Notes: a model not told the origin generated them from the letters alone. A stretch of 64,000 nt of DNA from Woeseiaceae bacterium (GCA_021773115.1 JAJFKS010000005.1:62001-126000), one strand, 5' to 3'. Shown: positions 32,267 to 41,813, counted from the stretch's first letter. Numbers and translations: made by a program.

Positions 32267-33418
32267 ATGGCCGAGACCCGACTCGGAATTATCATGCACG
32301 GCGTGACCGGTCGCATGGGAATGAACCAGCACCTGATACGCTCGATCCTGGCGATTCGCGAACAAGGGGGTGTGACCCTTTCAAACGGTGATCGCGTCAT
32401 CGTTGATCCCATACTCGTTGGTCGAAACGCTGAAAAGATGGAGGCGCTTGCCAGCACGCACGGCGTCGAACGCTGGACAGCCGATATTGATGCCGCATTG
32501 GCAAATCCCGAAGACACCGTGTTCTTCGATGCGGCCACGACCCAGCTCCGCGCCGGTCTTCTGAAGAAGGCAATGGATGCGGGCAAACACGTCTATAGCG
32601 AAAAGCCTACCGCTGAGACACTCGAAGATGCCCTTGATCTCGCGCGCTATGCGAAGGCCAGGGGCGCAAAGAACGGTGTGGTGCATGACAAACTGTATCT
32701 TCCCGGCCTCGTGAAACTGCGCAACTTGCGAGAGAGTGGCTTCTTTGGCCGAATTCTGTCAGTCCGCGGTGAATTCGGTTACTGGGTGTTCGAGGGGGAC
32801 CGGCAAAAGGCCCAGCGTCCCAGCTGGAACTATCGCAAGGATGACGGCGGCGGCATGATTCTCGATATGCTGCCCCATTGGCGCTACGTGCTGGATCATA
32901 CGATCGGCCCGATCAGGTCCGTAAACTGTCTTGGCGTCACTCATATCGACAAGCGTTGGGATGAACAAGACCGCGAATACACCGCGGATGCCGACGACGC
33001 GGCTTATGCGACGTTTGAGCTGGATGGCGGCGTGATCGTGCAGATGAACAGCTCCTGGTGTACGCGCGTCAATCGCGAGGATCTGGTCACTTTCCACGTG
33101 GATGGCACACACGGCTCCGCTGTCGCGGGCTTACACGGCTGCAAAGTCCAGTCTTACGACGACGCGCCATGCCCCGTCTGGAATCCTGACAATCCGCAAA
33201 CCATGAATTTCCGTGACGACTGGGTCGAAGTCGAAGACGACACGCAGTATGACAACGGTTTCAAAGTGCAATGGGAAGAATTCATTCGCCACGTCGTCGA
33301 AGACGGGCCCTGGGAATACGACTTGCTCTCGGGCGCCAAGGGAGTGCAGTTGGCGGAACTGGGTTACCGCAGTTCCGAGGAGCGCAGGTGGCTGGACGTA
33401 CCTGAACTGGAGGCCTGA
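32267..33418 (+). CDS. Gfo/Idh/MocA family oxidoreductase
   Basis: 383 aa from ATG 32267, chosen for its GGAGAAG site; upstream in-frame codons overlap the operator region. N-terminal Rossmann fold begins LGIIMHGVTGRMG (NAD(P) site with an atypical GVTGRMG instead of GxGxxG), catalytic-type dyad region HVYSEKPTAE (EKP motif) and later HDKLYLPG, LDMLPHWRYVLDH. Members oxidise or reduce sugars, often at C3 or C2. It overlaps the TIM-barrel isomerase gene by one base (TGATG), a pair often found where 3-keto sugars are made and then isomerised or cleaved. Likely induced with the divergent SDR operon through the shared operator. Confidence 0.88.
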   Translation: MAETRLGIIMHGVTGRMGMNQHLIRSILAIREQGGVTLSNGDRVIVDPILVGRNAEKMEALASTHGVERWTADIDAALANPEDTVFFDAATTQLRAGLLKKAMDAGKHVYSEKPTAETLEDALDLARYAKARGAKNGVVHDKLYLPGLVKLRNLRESGFFGRILSVRGEFGYWVFEGDRQKAQRPSWNYRKDDGGGMILDMLPHWRYVLDHTIGPIRSVNCLGVTHIDKRWDEQDREYTADADDAAYATFELDGGVIVQMNSSWCTRVNREDLVTFHVDGTHGSAVAGLHGCKVQSYDDAPCPVWNPDNPQTMNFRDDWVEVEDDTQYDNGFKVQWEEFIRHVVEDGPWEYDLLSGAKGVQLAELGYRSSEERRWLDVPELEA

Positions 33419-34257
33419 TGCGCGACCTGTCCACGGATACGTCTTTGCTGTCGCTGAATACCGCCACGGTCAAACAGCAATGGAACCTTGAACAAATGAT
33501 CGACGGTTGTGTCCGTCACCGGATCGGTGCTATTTCACCCTGGCGTGACCAGGTTGAAGCCTGTGGACTGGGAGAGGCCGCTGCCCGGATCAGGGACGCC
33601 GGACTCCGCGTTTCCGGATTATGCAGAGGTGGCATGTTTCCGGCGGCAGATGCGGCCGGGCTGCAGGCGAATATCGACGACAATCGTCGTGCAATCGATG
33701 AAGCGGTAACGCTTGGGGCCGAATGCCTGGTATTAGTGGTTGGTGGCCTGCCCGAGGGGTCGCGAGATATCGCGAGGGCCCGTGAGCAGGTCTTTGACGG
33801 CATGTCCGCGATATTAGAGCATGCCAGATCGAACCAGATGCCGTTGGCGATCGAACCACTGCACCCTATGTATGCCGCGGAGAGAGCCTGCGTCAACACG
33901 ATGCAGCAGGCACTGGACATCTGTGACCGGCTCGGCGATGGCACGGGCGTCGCATTGGACGTCTATCACGTCTGGTGGGACCCGGATCTGGAAGCACAGA
34001 TCGCCCGGGCAGGGCAGCAAGGTCAATTGCTCGCCTATCACGTTTGCGACTGGCTCATCCCAACCAGAGACCTGCTGCTGGACCGGGGCATGATGGGCGA
34101 TGGCGTCATCGAGCTGAAGAAGATCAGGGGCTGGGTCGAAGCCGCCGGATATGACGGTTGCTGCGAGGTCGAAATATTCTCCAGCCTTGATTGGTGGAAG
34201 AAAGACCCGGACGACGTCCTGGCGACCTGCGTCGAACGTCACCAAAACGTAGTCTAG
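33418..34257 (+). CDS. Sugar phosphate isomerase/epimerase (AP_endonuc_2 TIM barrel)
   Basis: 279 aa, starts in the TGATG junction with Gfo/Idh, indicating translational coupling. Xylose-isomerase-like TIM barrel (PF01261): CLVLVVGGLPEGSRD, LAIEPLHPM (Glu metal ligand), VALDVYHVWWDPD (Asp/His ligands), LAYHVCDW and GCCEVEIFS (final Glu ligand). No signal peptide. It probably isomerises, epimerises or cleaves the keto sugar made by its partner; related proteins perform beta-elimination on 3-keto glycosides. The substrate cannot be read from sequence. Confidence 0.87.
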   Translation: MRDLSTDTSLLSLNTATVKQQWNLEQMIDGCVRHRIGAISPWRDQVEACGLGEAAARIRDAGLRVSGLCRGGMFPAADAAGLQANIDDNRRAIDEAVTLGAECLVLVVGGLPEGSRDIARAREQVFDGMSAILEHARSNQMPLAIEPLHPMYAAERACVNTMQQALDICDRLGDGTGVALDVYHVWWDPDLEAQIARAGQQGQLLAYHVCDWLIPTRDLLLDRGMMGDGVIELKKIRGWVEAAGYDGCCEVEIFSSLDWWKKDPDDVLATCVERHQNVV

Positions 34258-34316
34258 AAAACATGCCGTGCCGGACGACCTGAGCTTTGGGTCGAACGGC
34301 CGAATTTTTGCAAATA

Positions 34317-34332
34317 GTAACCGGTTGGTTAC
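34317..34332. promoter_or_regulatory. GTAACC-N4-GGTTAC palindrome (TetR-type operator, copy 1)
   Basis: A 6-bp-arm inverted repeat in the 148-bp gap before the Tat TIM-barrel gene. It shares GTAACY-N4-RGTTAC with the palindrome at 41735-41752 in the divergent promoter of the TetR gene. The two sites define a likely local TetR regulon covering 34406-41020 and the Nramp-fold transporter. Confidence 0.6.
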
Positions 34333-34405
34333 AATGCTAAATAAAAGCGAATGAAGCAGCTTTCCTGCCAAATACAGACGTTTTTCACCCTTTTGGAGAA
34401 ATGAA

Positions 34406-35365
34406 ATGTCAAAAAAATATGGTCGTCGCGACTTTATTAAGCACAGCATCGTAACGGGTGCGTTAATGCCAATGACTCCTTTGTCTGCGTTGGCCGCTTC
34501 TCCCAAATCGGTCCCAGGCAGTGACGAGCTGCAGGTGAGTATTTTTTCCAAGCATCTCCAGTTCCTGGGCTACAAAGATATGTCTGCAGTCACTGCCGAT
34601 ATGGGTTTTGACGGGGTTGAGCTATCCGTCAGGAACGGCGGGCATGTATTGCCCGAAAACGTTGCGAAAGATTTGCCCAGAGCCGTTGCCGCGGTAAGGG
34701 AAGCGGGTCTTGCGTCAGACATGATGGTGTCTGACGTGAAGGAATTGAATCCGCTGTCCAAGACCGTTTTGGAGACGGCTGCAAATCAAGGCATCAAGAA
34801 TTATCGCATGGGTTACCTTCGCTATCCCGAGACGGGCACGATCCCTGAGGCGCTCGCCTATTTTAACGGGAAGGTGAGAGAACTGGCGGAATTTAATCAA
34901 AACATTGGGATTCAGGGTTGCTACCAAAATCATAACGGCAGAGGTGTCGGCAGTAACGTATGGGAATTGTGGGAACTGTTGCAAGGTTCGGAACAGGAAG
35001 CAATGGGCGCGCAATACGATATTTATCACGCCGTCATAGAAGGTGGTCGTTCCTGGCCCAATGGGATTCGACTGCTGAAAGATCGCATCGCCAATATTGT
35101 TATCAAGGATTTCAGGTGGGAAAAAATTGATGGCAACTGGCAGGTTTACAAAACGCCATTGGGAGAAGGAATGGTCGATTTTGATGCTTACTTCAAAATC
35201 TTGAAAGGACTTGGGATTAGTGTTCCTGTTGCCATGCATTTCGAATACGACCTGTTCGGAGCCGAAAGGGGGAATAGGGATATAGCTCTGTCAAATCGGC
35301 CGATAATTTACGAGGCCATGCACAAAGACTTGCAGCTATTACGAAAAATGTGGCGCGAGGCGTGA
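34406..35365 (+). CDS. Tat-exported TIM-barrel sugar isomerase/epimerase-like protein
   Basis: 319 aa, ATG 34406 with a GGAG site. Twin-arginine signal KKYGRRDFIKHSIVTGA, so it is folded in the cytoplasm with its metal and exported. TIM-barrel of the AP_endonuc_2/xylose-isomerase-like family: FDGVELSVRNGG, YRMGYLRYP, CYQNHNGRGVG (His/Asn region), QYDIYHAVIEGG (Asp/His metal ligands), IVIKDFRW and VAMHFEYD (Glu ligand). A periplasmic member suggests chemistry on an imported glycoside before it reaches the cytoplasm, for example elimination from a 3-keto intermediate. First gene of a four-gene run behind a TetR-type operator. Confidence 0.85.
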   Translation: MSKKYGRRDFIKHSIVTGALMPMTPLSALAASPKSVPGSDELQVSIFSKHLQFLGYKDMSAVTADMGFDGVELSVRNGGHVLPENVAKDLPRAVAAVREAGLASDMMVSDVKELNPLSKTVLETAANQGIKNYRMGYLRYPETGTIPEALAYFNGKVRELAEFNQNIGIQGCYQNHNGRGVGSNVWELWELLQGSEQEAMGAQYDIYHAVIEGGRSWPNGIRLLKDRIANIVIKDFRWEKIDGNWQVYKTPLGEGMVDFDAYFKILKGLGISVPVAMHFEYDLFGAERGNRDIALSNRPIIYEAMHKDLQLLRKMWREA

Positions 35366-35499
35366 GTTGCCGAATCACTCGCTAATCATCGAATGCAGGC
35401 TCTATGACTATTTCTGCGAACAGAGCATTCCGAATATTCCCAGAGCTGACACCTTCAACGGCCAGTGATTTCGAACATAAGGACTCAACACAATTCTCC

Positions 35500-37833
35500 A
35501 TGAATATTCCTGCTAACAGATTATTTCGACTATCACGTCAGGTAGTGTCACTTTCTATCTGCTGCTTTTTCCTCACCGGGTGCGAACCGGAGACAGCCGT
35601 CTTCGAAAGAGACAGGGATCCCTGGGTGATGCGTTCCGTTCTGGACGAGGAAATAAGAATGGTCACCCTGGCCCTTCACAAGGATGGCTATGCCGCCTAC
35701 AACACAGCGAATTGTGCATTGTATAAAGTGTGGAGGGGCGGTGTGCACTGGGACGGAGCTGTTTTTAACAACGTTAAAACGGTTCAACCTGTAAGTTGGG
35801 GGGATGCTTATTTGCAAAAGCCTTCCAACGACAAACCCTGGAAAATTCAGCAGAACGGTGACTCGATCGCTGTTGAGCCTCAGTGTAAGGGTTACTTTTT
35901 GGAGAACAATCAGCTTACATTTCAATATCAGTTGCGTGTCTCCGAAGACCAGATAGTCACCATCTTCGAGCAACCTGAATTTCTTCCGCTCAAGAACGGA
36001 AAGGTGGGATTTCAAAGAACCTTTCGGACAGCAGGGGTGCAAGACAACCTGACAATCTGGAACGGAGATATTCAACTGCCCGCTAATGGCGAAGAGGTTT
36101 TTGCAGAATACTTTGAACCCTTTCCGTCAAATGATGCTAACTCAGTGCAGCAAAGTTTAGCCTCACAGAATTTATTGGATCGCCACGGTTGCAATACCTG
36201 CCACGAGCCCGATGAGCAGACAATCGGCCCTTCATACCGACAGTTGGCTGCAAAATATGGCTCTGAACCGGACCGCGAAACCTTCGGGCAATTGAGACAA
36301 AAGGTGATTGAAGGCGGATCCGGTGCCTGGGGCGATGTGCCCATGCTGCCTCACCCTAATATCAGCCGTGATGTCATCACGGGACTGATCTACCAGATAT
36401 TGGCGTACGAGCCTGACTATGATGACCTGGCCGCCGCCAATGACCGGGTCATAGATTCTGACTCGGGGACCGCTCCCGGGACACCGGGATTTGGTAGTGC
36501 GCTGGAAGGCCTCCATCCGGGTCTACGGGTGCAGACGATTCGCCCTGAGGGGTTTAAACCAAGAGTTGGCGGACTGGATTTCTTATCGGACGGTCGTCTT
36601 TTGGTTTCAACCTGGGACGAGGTCGGTGCGGTCTACGCATTGGATGGTGTCCAAACAGGGGATCCCGGTCAGATTCAGATAAAGAGAATTGCCGAAGGCC
36701 TGGCCGAACCTCTGGGTCTAAAGGTGGTTAATGATGAAATCTTTGTTCTTCAAAAACAAGAACTTACTCAACTCGTCGATCATGATGGGGATGGCATAAC
36801 GGATGAATACCGCAGCGTTTCCAACGCATGGGACGCAACGACAGATTTCCACGAATTCTCCTATGGGCTCCAATACAAGGACGGTTTTTTTTACGCAAGT
36901 CTGGGACTGGCCCAGAGGCTTAAGGAAACCGAGCTGAATGTGCCTGATCGCGGATCTGTCATCAAAATCGCCAAAGATGGCACTTTTGAAAAAGTGATAA
37001 TTGGCCTGAGACAGCCGAACGGTATTGGGTTTGGTCCGGAGAATGAATTATTCATTACCGATAATCAGGGGCAGTGGGTACCGGCAAGTAAATTGATTCA
37101 TGTCCAGGAAGGGCAATTTCACGGTAGCCAGCACAGGAGAGGCGACGCTTACAAGAATCTGAAAATGAGCTCTCCCACCGTTTGGTTGCCTCAGGATGAA
37201 ATTGGAAACTCGCCCAGTCAGCCCGTATTGATTCCCGAAGGCACCTACCACGGACAAATGCTGCATGGTGACGTCACTCACGGTGGGTTGAAGCGTGTGT
37301 TTCTGGAAAAGGTTAACGGATCCTACCAGGGAGCGGTCTTCAGGTTTACTCAAGGTCTTGAAGCCGGAATAAATCGTGTCGTCTGGGGGCCTGACAAGGC
37401 GCTCTATGTGGGCGGTGTCGGTATGACGAGCAACTGGGGCTGGAACGGAGCACAGTATGGATTGCAACGATTGGAATTCACCAACGACATAGCTTTTGAA
37501 GTGCTCAGGATTCAAGCTACGCCAACAGGATTTGCTCTAACGTTCACCGAGCCGCTGGCCGAGGGCCACGGGGAAAAACCGGACGACTATACTTTGCAGC
37601 AATGGTGGTATGAAACAACCTCAAGATACGGTGGTGACAAAATGGACCTGGAATCCTTATCCCCCAGCAAAGTGACGGTCTCCGCGGACAGAGAAACAGT
37701 GCATCTCGAAATTCCCGGCCTGAGTGAAAATTCGGTCGTCTATTTTCTCTTGAATGATGAGCTTCGAAGTTCATCCGGGCAGTCATTGTGGGCTGGTGAG
37801 GCCTGGTACACCTTGAATAGTATTCCGAATTGA
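35500..37833 (+). CDS. Lipoprotein: cytochrome c domain fused to beta-propeller
   Basis: 777 aa from ATG 35500, which gives a lipoprotein signal (lipobox LTGC); a longer start at ATG 35404 is open and has a closer AGG site. Three parts: an N-terminal beta-rich domain (about 30-220), a class I cytochrome c domain with haem motif CNTCH (C231, C234, H235) and a candidate Met ligand in DVPMLPHP, then a GSDH/NHL-like propeller (about 320-680: GGLDFLSDGRLLVST, LVDHDGDGITDEY, LRQPNGIGFGPENELFITDNQG, HGDVTHGG). Comparable modular haem-propeller proteins are common in planctomycetes and verrucomicrobia but rarer in gammaproteobacteria. It probably oxidises a sugar and passes electrons through its own haem. 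It overlaps the enolase-family gene by one base. Confidence 0.85.
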   Translation: MNIPANRLFRLSRQVVSLSICCFFLTGCEPETAVFERDRDPWVMRSVLDEEIRMVTLALHKDGYAAYNTANCALYKVWRGGVHWDGAVFNNVKTVQPVSWGDAYLQKPSNDKPWKIQQNGDSIAVEPQCKGYFLENNQLTFQYQLRVSEDQIVTIFEQPEFLPLKNGKVGFQRTFRTAGVQDNLTIWNGDIQLPANGEEVFAEYFEPFPSNDANSVQQSLASQNLLDRHGCNTCHEPDEQTIGPSYRQLAAKYGSEPDRETFGQLRQKVIEGGSGAWGDVPMLPHPNISRDVITGLIYQILAYEPDYDDLAAANDRVIDSDSGTAPGTPGFGSALEGLHPGLRVQTIRPEGFKPRVGGLDFLSDGRLLVSTWDEVGAVYALDGVQTGDPGQIQIKRIAEGLAEPLGLKVVNDEIFVLQKQELTQLVDHDGDGITDEYRSVSNAWDATTDFHEFSYGLQYKDGFFYASLGLAQRLKETELNVPDRGSVIKIAKDGTFEKVIIGLRQPNGIGFGPENELFITDNQGQWVPASKLIHVQEGQFHGSQHRRGDAYKNLKMSSPTVWLPQDEIGNSPSQPVLIPEGTYHGQMLHGDVTHGGLKRVFLEKVNGSYQGAVFRFTQGLEAGINRVVWGPDKALYVGGVGMTSNWGWNGAQYGLQRLEFTNDIAFEVLRIQATPTGFALTFTEPLAEGHGEKPDDYTLQQWWYETTSRYGGDKMDLESLSPSKVTVSADRETVHLEIPGLSENSVVYFLLNDELRSSSGQSLWAGEAWYTLNSIPN

Positions 37834-39149
37834 TGAAGAAAATGGTCCCCATCAAAATAGACCAGGTAAATTCAGATTTTGAGCGTGAGGTACTTCGCAG
37901 GCCATTTGGCTTCAAAGGCGGCGCTATGACCAACGTCTGGCAAACGATGGCTTGCCTGCAAAGTGAATCCGGAATACGGAAGATCGGCCTTGGAACTCAA
38001 AATGTACTTTGGTCTGATTCCACAGTGTTTAGCAATCACTCGGAGAGCGGTGGCAACGCGTTGATGTATGCCATGAGCGAAAGAGCTCTTCAATTGATCA
38101 AGGGCGCTTCGTTCACTTCACCCATTGAACTGCTTGATGAAATACTTCCGGAAATCCTGTCTTACGGAAAACAGATAAGCAGTAATCCGGACCTCCGAAC
38201 GACGTTTGCCCTGAATGCCCTGGTGGGTATTGATAACGCATTGTGGCTGCTCTACGCGGCTGAAAATGGAATGACCAATTTTGACGAAATGATCCCGGAG
38301 GCTTATCGGCCTGGGTTGTCGGCAAGACACGACAAGGTAGCCAGTATTCCTGCCCTGGGCTATGGCACAAGCCTGGAAGAAATTAAGGGTCTGGTAGACG
38401 ATGGATTCTTTATCCTGAAGATCAAGATTGGGGCTCCCGGCGATCAGGACCAAATGCTCGAAAAGGACAAGGAGTTCCTGAGCGATATTCATAAGAGCAT
38501 TGGACATTACGAAACACCGTATTCGAACAACGGCAAAATCCCTTATTACTTCGATGCTAATGGCAGATATGAAAAGAAGGAAACGCTGTTACGTTTTCTG
38601 GATCATGCCGAAAAAATTGGTGCCCTGGAGCAGATATCGGTTTTGGAAGAACCGTTCTGGGAGCAGAACGAGGAAGACGTCAGGGATATAACGGCGAGAG
38701 ATCTTTTCGTTGCAGCCGATGAAAGCGCTCATACGGATAAAGATGCCCTTATCCGAATAGAGCAGGGATACAGCACAATCGCACTGAAGGCCATAGCAAA
38801 AACCTTGAGCATGACGTTGAAGATTGCTCAGTTAGCGCATGAAAAGAATATCCAGTGCTTCTGTGCTGACCTTACCGTCAATCCCATACTGGTTGATTGG
38901 AACAAATCGGTTGCTGCCCGCTTGCCGGCGTTGTCGGGAATCAATTTGGGTCTGCTGGAAACCAACGGTTGGCAAAATTATCGTGACTGGAGCAGGATGA
39001 AAGGCTATCTCCCACTCCAAAATGCTTCCTGGACTGAGACGGTAGATGGCGTCTACTCGACCGGGAAAGACTTCTTTGAACTAAGCGGCGGGATTCTTAT
39101 GCAATCGCCGCACTACGAGAAGATGTTTGAAGAAAACCAATGCCAGTAA
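37833..39149 (+). CDS. Enolase superfamily (mandelate racemase/muconate lactonising) enzyme
   Basis: 438 aa; ATG 37833 overlaps the upstream TGA (TGATG). Cytoplasmic. Barrel motifs are present: ILKIKIG (general base Lys), YYFDANGRY (Asp ligand), SVLEEPF (Glu ligand), VAADES (Glu ligand) and, on the far side, TIALKAIAKT (second Lys). Enolase-superfamily members with Lys on both strands include epimerases and syn-dehydratases; acid-sugar dehydratases use other bases, so this enzyme may epimerise or dehydrate the product of the two exported enzymes before it. No close subgroup recognised. Its last 10 bases overlap the start of the TonB receptor gene. Confidence 0.87.
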   Translation: MKKMVPIKIDQVNSDFEREVLRRPFGFKGGAMTNVWQTMACLQSESGIRKIGLGTQNVLWSDSTVFSNHSESGGNALMYAMSERALQLIKGASFTSPIELLDEILPEILSYGKQISSNPDLRTTFALNALVGIDNALWLLYAAENGMTNFDEMIPEAYRPGLSARHDKVASIPALGYGTSLEEIKGLVDDGFFILKIKIGAPGDQDQMLEKDKEFLSDIHKSIGHYETPYSNNGKIPYYFDANGRYEKKETLLRFLDHAEKIGALEQISVLEEPFWEQNEEDVRDITARDLFVAADESAHTDKDALIRIEQGYSTIALKAIAKTLSMTLKIAQLAHEKNIQCFCADLTVNPILVDWNKSVAARLPALSGINLGLLETNGWQNYRDWSRMKGYLPLQNASWTETVDGVYSTGKDFFELSGGILMQSPHYEKMFEENQCQ

Positions 39150-41020
39150 GACTTGTTGTATTAGTCACCTTCATATCTCTTGTATTCCAGGCGGGCATTT
39201 CCAAAGCCGATGAGCCGCTCACTGTAATCAAGGTTACGGGCACACTTGCGAAAAACGACTCTGCTGCGTCGCGAGTGCCAAAGCATATCGTAACGCGTGA
39301 CGATATCGATTTGATGGCACCCTCGAATACCCTGGATATTTTGAGAAGTATACCGGGCGTCAACGTGACCCAAATGGGTGGTAGCGGTGGCCTTACTTTC
39401 GTCAGGCTGAGGGGTGGAGATACCAACTACACCGTAGTGATGATTGATGGCGTGAACGTCAATGACCCGACTAACTCACGTGGGGGTGGCTTCGACTTCA
39501 CCAGTCTGGATCCGTATGTAATAGAAAAAATTGAGGTGTATTACGGGAGCTATTCATCCGTCTATGGGTCGGACGCTCTGGGTGGCGTTATCAGCATAAC
39601 AACCAGTGATTTAGCCGCTAGCAGAAAGAGTCTGTACACCGAGATCGGGACCGACAATCTGTATGCATTCGGAACCCGATTAGCCGGCAATCTGGGTGAA
39701 CGGCATCACGCTTCCCTGGTTGCGGTCAGGCGAAACGGGAGTGAGTCAGTTTCGGGTAGTGCTCTGTCACGAAACCAACTGAGCCTGAACATTGGAAGCG
39801 TAAAAGCGAACAGTCCTACAAATTGGACATTATCTGCGTTGCTGACCGAAGGCGAATCAACATCATTCCCAGAAGACAGTGGTGGAGACAGATTAGCCAG
39901 TATTCGCACTGTAGAAGGTAAGGAATTTGAGCAGCAAAATATGAGCCTGGGCGTCGAATCGCAACTCACACAAAATTGGCATGCGAACTTTCTGGCTGGT
40001 TGGGTAATGCGTAACGAGAACATTGATAACCCGGGAATTGCAGATGGCGAATTAAATGGAATTCCTCCGCTACTGAGCGACAGTACCTATGAGAAAATTA
40101 ATGCAAGTATTATAAATTCTCTGAAACTCGGGAAAAATGCGACTGCCAGCTTTGGTCTCAAGGCCGAGAATGAATCCGGGGATATTGATGCGCTGATTGA
40201 TTTCGGTGTTTTGATTCCGGCAGATTTTTCGGAATCCCGCGAGATTATGTCAGTGTTCGGTGAACTCGCATTTCCAATAGGACCGGTCTACCTTATTACC
40301 GGGCTTCGTTACGATGACGCAGGCGAAATTGACAGTACGACAGGCCGCATCAGCGCGAATATGGACCTCGGGCAGACGGGAATATGGGTAACGGTTGAAG
40401 AAGGCTTCAAGTTACCGAGCTTATTCGCCCTTGGTCACCCGCTGATTGGAAACCAAGACCTGAAACCAGAACAAAGCCTTTACACCGAGATTAGAGTTGA
40501 GCAACAGGTTCTGAATGACTCCAGTCACGTATCCCTGAGTCTCTTTCATACGAAATACAAGGACTTAATAGACTTTGACCCCGACCTGTTTACAAACATT
40601 AACGTCAATGAAGTAGACGTTCGAGGCGTAAACCTGATTACAAAACTGGCACTGAATGAAAATTTATCGGTCAGTGGCTCTATATCAACAATGGATTTCA
40701 AATCACGCGACAGCTCCTTAAAGCCGCGCCGGCTTCCCGATCTGCAAACGCAATTAGGCGTTTCGTACGTAGTAAGTGATCGCCTGAAGGCAGCGTTGAC
40801 CCATACCTACAGTGGGCAATTCTACGATAGCTCAATTCCCACGTCTCTCATCGAGATGTCATCCTTTCACCGAATCAATTTCAGTATCAGGTGGCAAGCG
40901 CTGGATAGGTTGCAGCTCAACTTGATGGGCGACAACCTGTTTAATAGCGGGTATCAAGAAGCAGTAGGATTTTCGAATCCAGGCCGCCAGTTTCGAGTTT
41001 CAATGACAATCGATTTATAG
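39140..41020 (+). CDS. TonB-dependent receptor, BtuB-like
   Basis: 626 aa, ATG 39140 inside the end of the previous gene, implying translational coupling. Signal peptide ending GISKADEP; plug with DDIDLMAPSNTLDILRSIPGVNV-type segment, VMIDGVNVNDPT and IEKIEVYYGSYSSVYGSDALGGVISITT (each typical of BtuB/CirA-like receptors), then a 22-strand barrel ending QFRVSMTIDL. BtuB-like in size and plug, but the coupling to sugar enzymes suggests a glycoside or oligosaccharide ligand rather than cobalamin (inference). Last gene of the TetR-controlled run; it converges on the TetR gene. Confidence 0.9.
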   Translation: MPVRLVVLVTFISLVFQAGISKADEPLTVIKVTGTLAKNDSAASRVPKHIVTRDDIDLMAPSNTLDILRSIPGVNVTQMGGSGGLTFVRLRGGDTNYTVVMIDGVNVNDPTNSRGGGFDFTSLDPYVIEKIEVYYGSYSSVYGSDALGGVISITTSDLAASRKSLYTEIGTDNLYAFGTRLAGNLGERHHASLVAVRRNGSESVSGSALSRNQLSLNIGSVKANSPTNWTLSALLTEGESTSFPEDSGGDRLASIRTVEGKEFEQQNMSLGVESQLTQNWHANFLAGWVMRNENIDNPGIADGELNGIPPLLSDSTYEKINASIINSLKLGKNATASFGLKAENESGDIDALIDFGVLIPADFSESREIMSVFGELAFPIGPVYLITGLRYDDAGEIDSTTGRISANMDLGQTGIWVTVEEGFKLPSLFALGHPLIGNQDLKPEQSLYTEIRVEQQVLNDSSHVSLSLFHTKYKDLIDFDPDLFTNINVNEVDVRGVNLITKLALNENLSVSGSISTMDFKSRDSSLKPRRLPDLQTQLGVSYVVSDRLKAALTHTYSGQFYDSSIPTSLIEMSSFHRINFSIRWQALDRLQLNLMGDNLFNSGYQEAVGFSNPGRQFRVSMTIDL

Positions 41021-41034
41021 ATTGGATCTCCGGT

Positions 41035-41688
41035 CTATATTGCGTCGGGCAACAGGCTGCCCAGCGCAGCTCGTTTGGCATAGTCCAGGGTAAGTAGCAT
41101 GTCTTTCCTCGAATTCGTGTCGACGCCAAGAAACGCTTTGAGCGTGGCACGATTTGAAATCGGGAAGTAGCAAACGCTGGCAACCGTGATGTAAAAGTGA
41201 GCGGGGTTAACGTCTTGCCGAAACAGTCCAGCCGCAGCGCCACGGTCCAGAGTGTCGGAAATGGTATCCAGCAAATTCATGCGCAAGCGGGCAATGGATT
41301 TGGAATTCTCCATATGCCTGGCATTGTGCAGGTTTTCGTCGTTCAGTAATCGGACTGCTTCAACGTTGTTATGGAAGTACCAGAAGGTGTGTTCGACCAA
41401 CAGGTTGATGGCATCTAGCGGGGAATGCTGTTCCAGATTGAGCCTGGCTTCGTGGGCTCGCAATTCGGCATAAACATTTTCCAGAACGGCTTTGTACAAG
41501 TCGTCTTTGTTTCCAAAATAGTGATATATCATTCGCTTGTTAGCACCCGAACGATTCGCAATACCATCCACTCTCCCACCTTCCAGACCGCTTCGCGCAA
41601 ATTCCTCACGAGCTGCTCGCAAGATTTTTTCCTTGGTGGATTGGGGTCGTCGAGCCAGGTCTTGTACGTCTGTTTCGGAGTCTGCCAT
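41035..41688 (-). CDS. TetR family transcriptional regulator
   Basis: 217 aa. N-terminal TetR_N helix-turn-helix (about 17-63) with IANRSGANKRMIYHYFGNKDDLY, followed by a helical ligand-binding domain of the YcdC/TetR_C_13-like type (FWYFHNNVEAVRLLNDENLHNARHM). It lies between the module at 34406-41020 and the divergent Nramp-fold transporter. A 7-bp-arm palindrome upstream of its start and a second copy before 34406 indicate autoregulation and control of both neighbours. TetR proteins usually repress until a small ligand, here probably the module's sugar or an intermediate, releases them. Confidence 0.92.
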   Translation of the reverse strand: MADSETDVQDLARRPQSTKEKILRAAREEFARSGLEGGRVDGIANRSGANKRMIYHYFGNKDDLYKAVLENVYAELRAHEARLNLEQHSPLDAINLLVEHTFWYFHNNVEAVRLLNDENLHNARHMENSKSIARLRMNLLDTISDTLDRGAAAGLFRQDVNPAHFYITVASVCYFPISNRATLKAFLGVDTNSRKDMLLTLDYAKRAALGSLLPDAI

Positions 41689-41734
41689 TTTTTGGGCTCA
41701 CTAACTGTCAATTGGAAAGGGTTAATTTCTTAAT

Positions 41735-41752
41735 TGTAACTAAGCAGTTACA
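41735..41752. promoter_or_regulatory. TGTAACT-N4-AGTTACA palindrome (TetR-type operator, copy 2)
   Basis: Perfect 7-bp arms with a 4-bp spacer in the 125-bp divergent gap between TetR and the Nramp-fold transporter. It shares GTAACY-N4-RGTTAC with 34317-34332. Its position fits autorepression plus control of the transporter. Confidence 0.7.
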
Positions 41753-41813
41753 CAGGGTATGCTTAACTACGTCGTTATATTGCACGCTGAGTCGATAATT
41801 TAAAGGGTAATAC

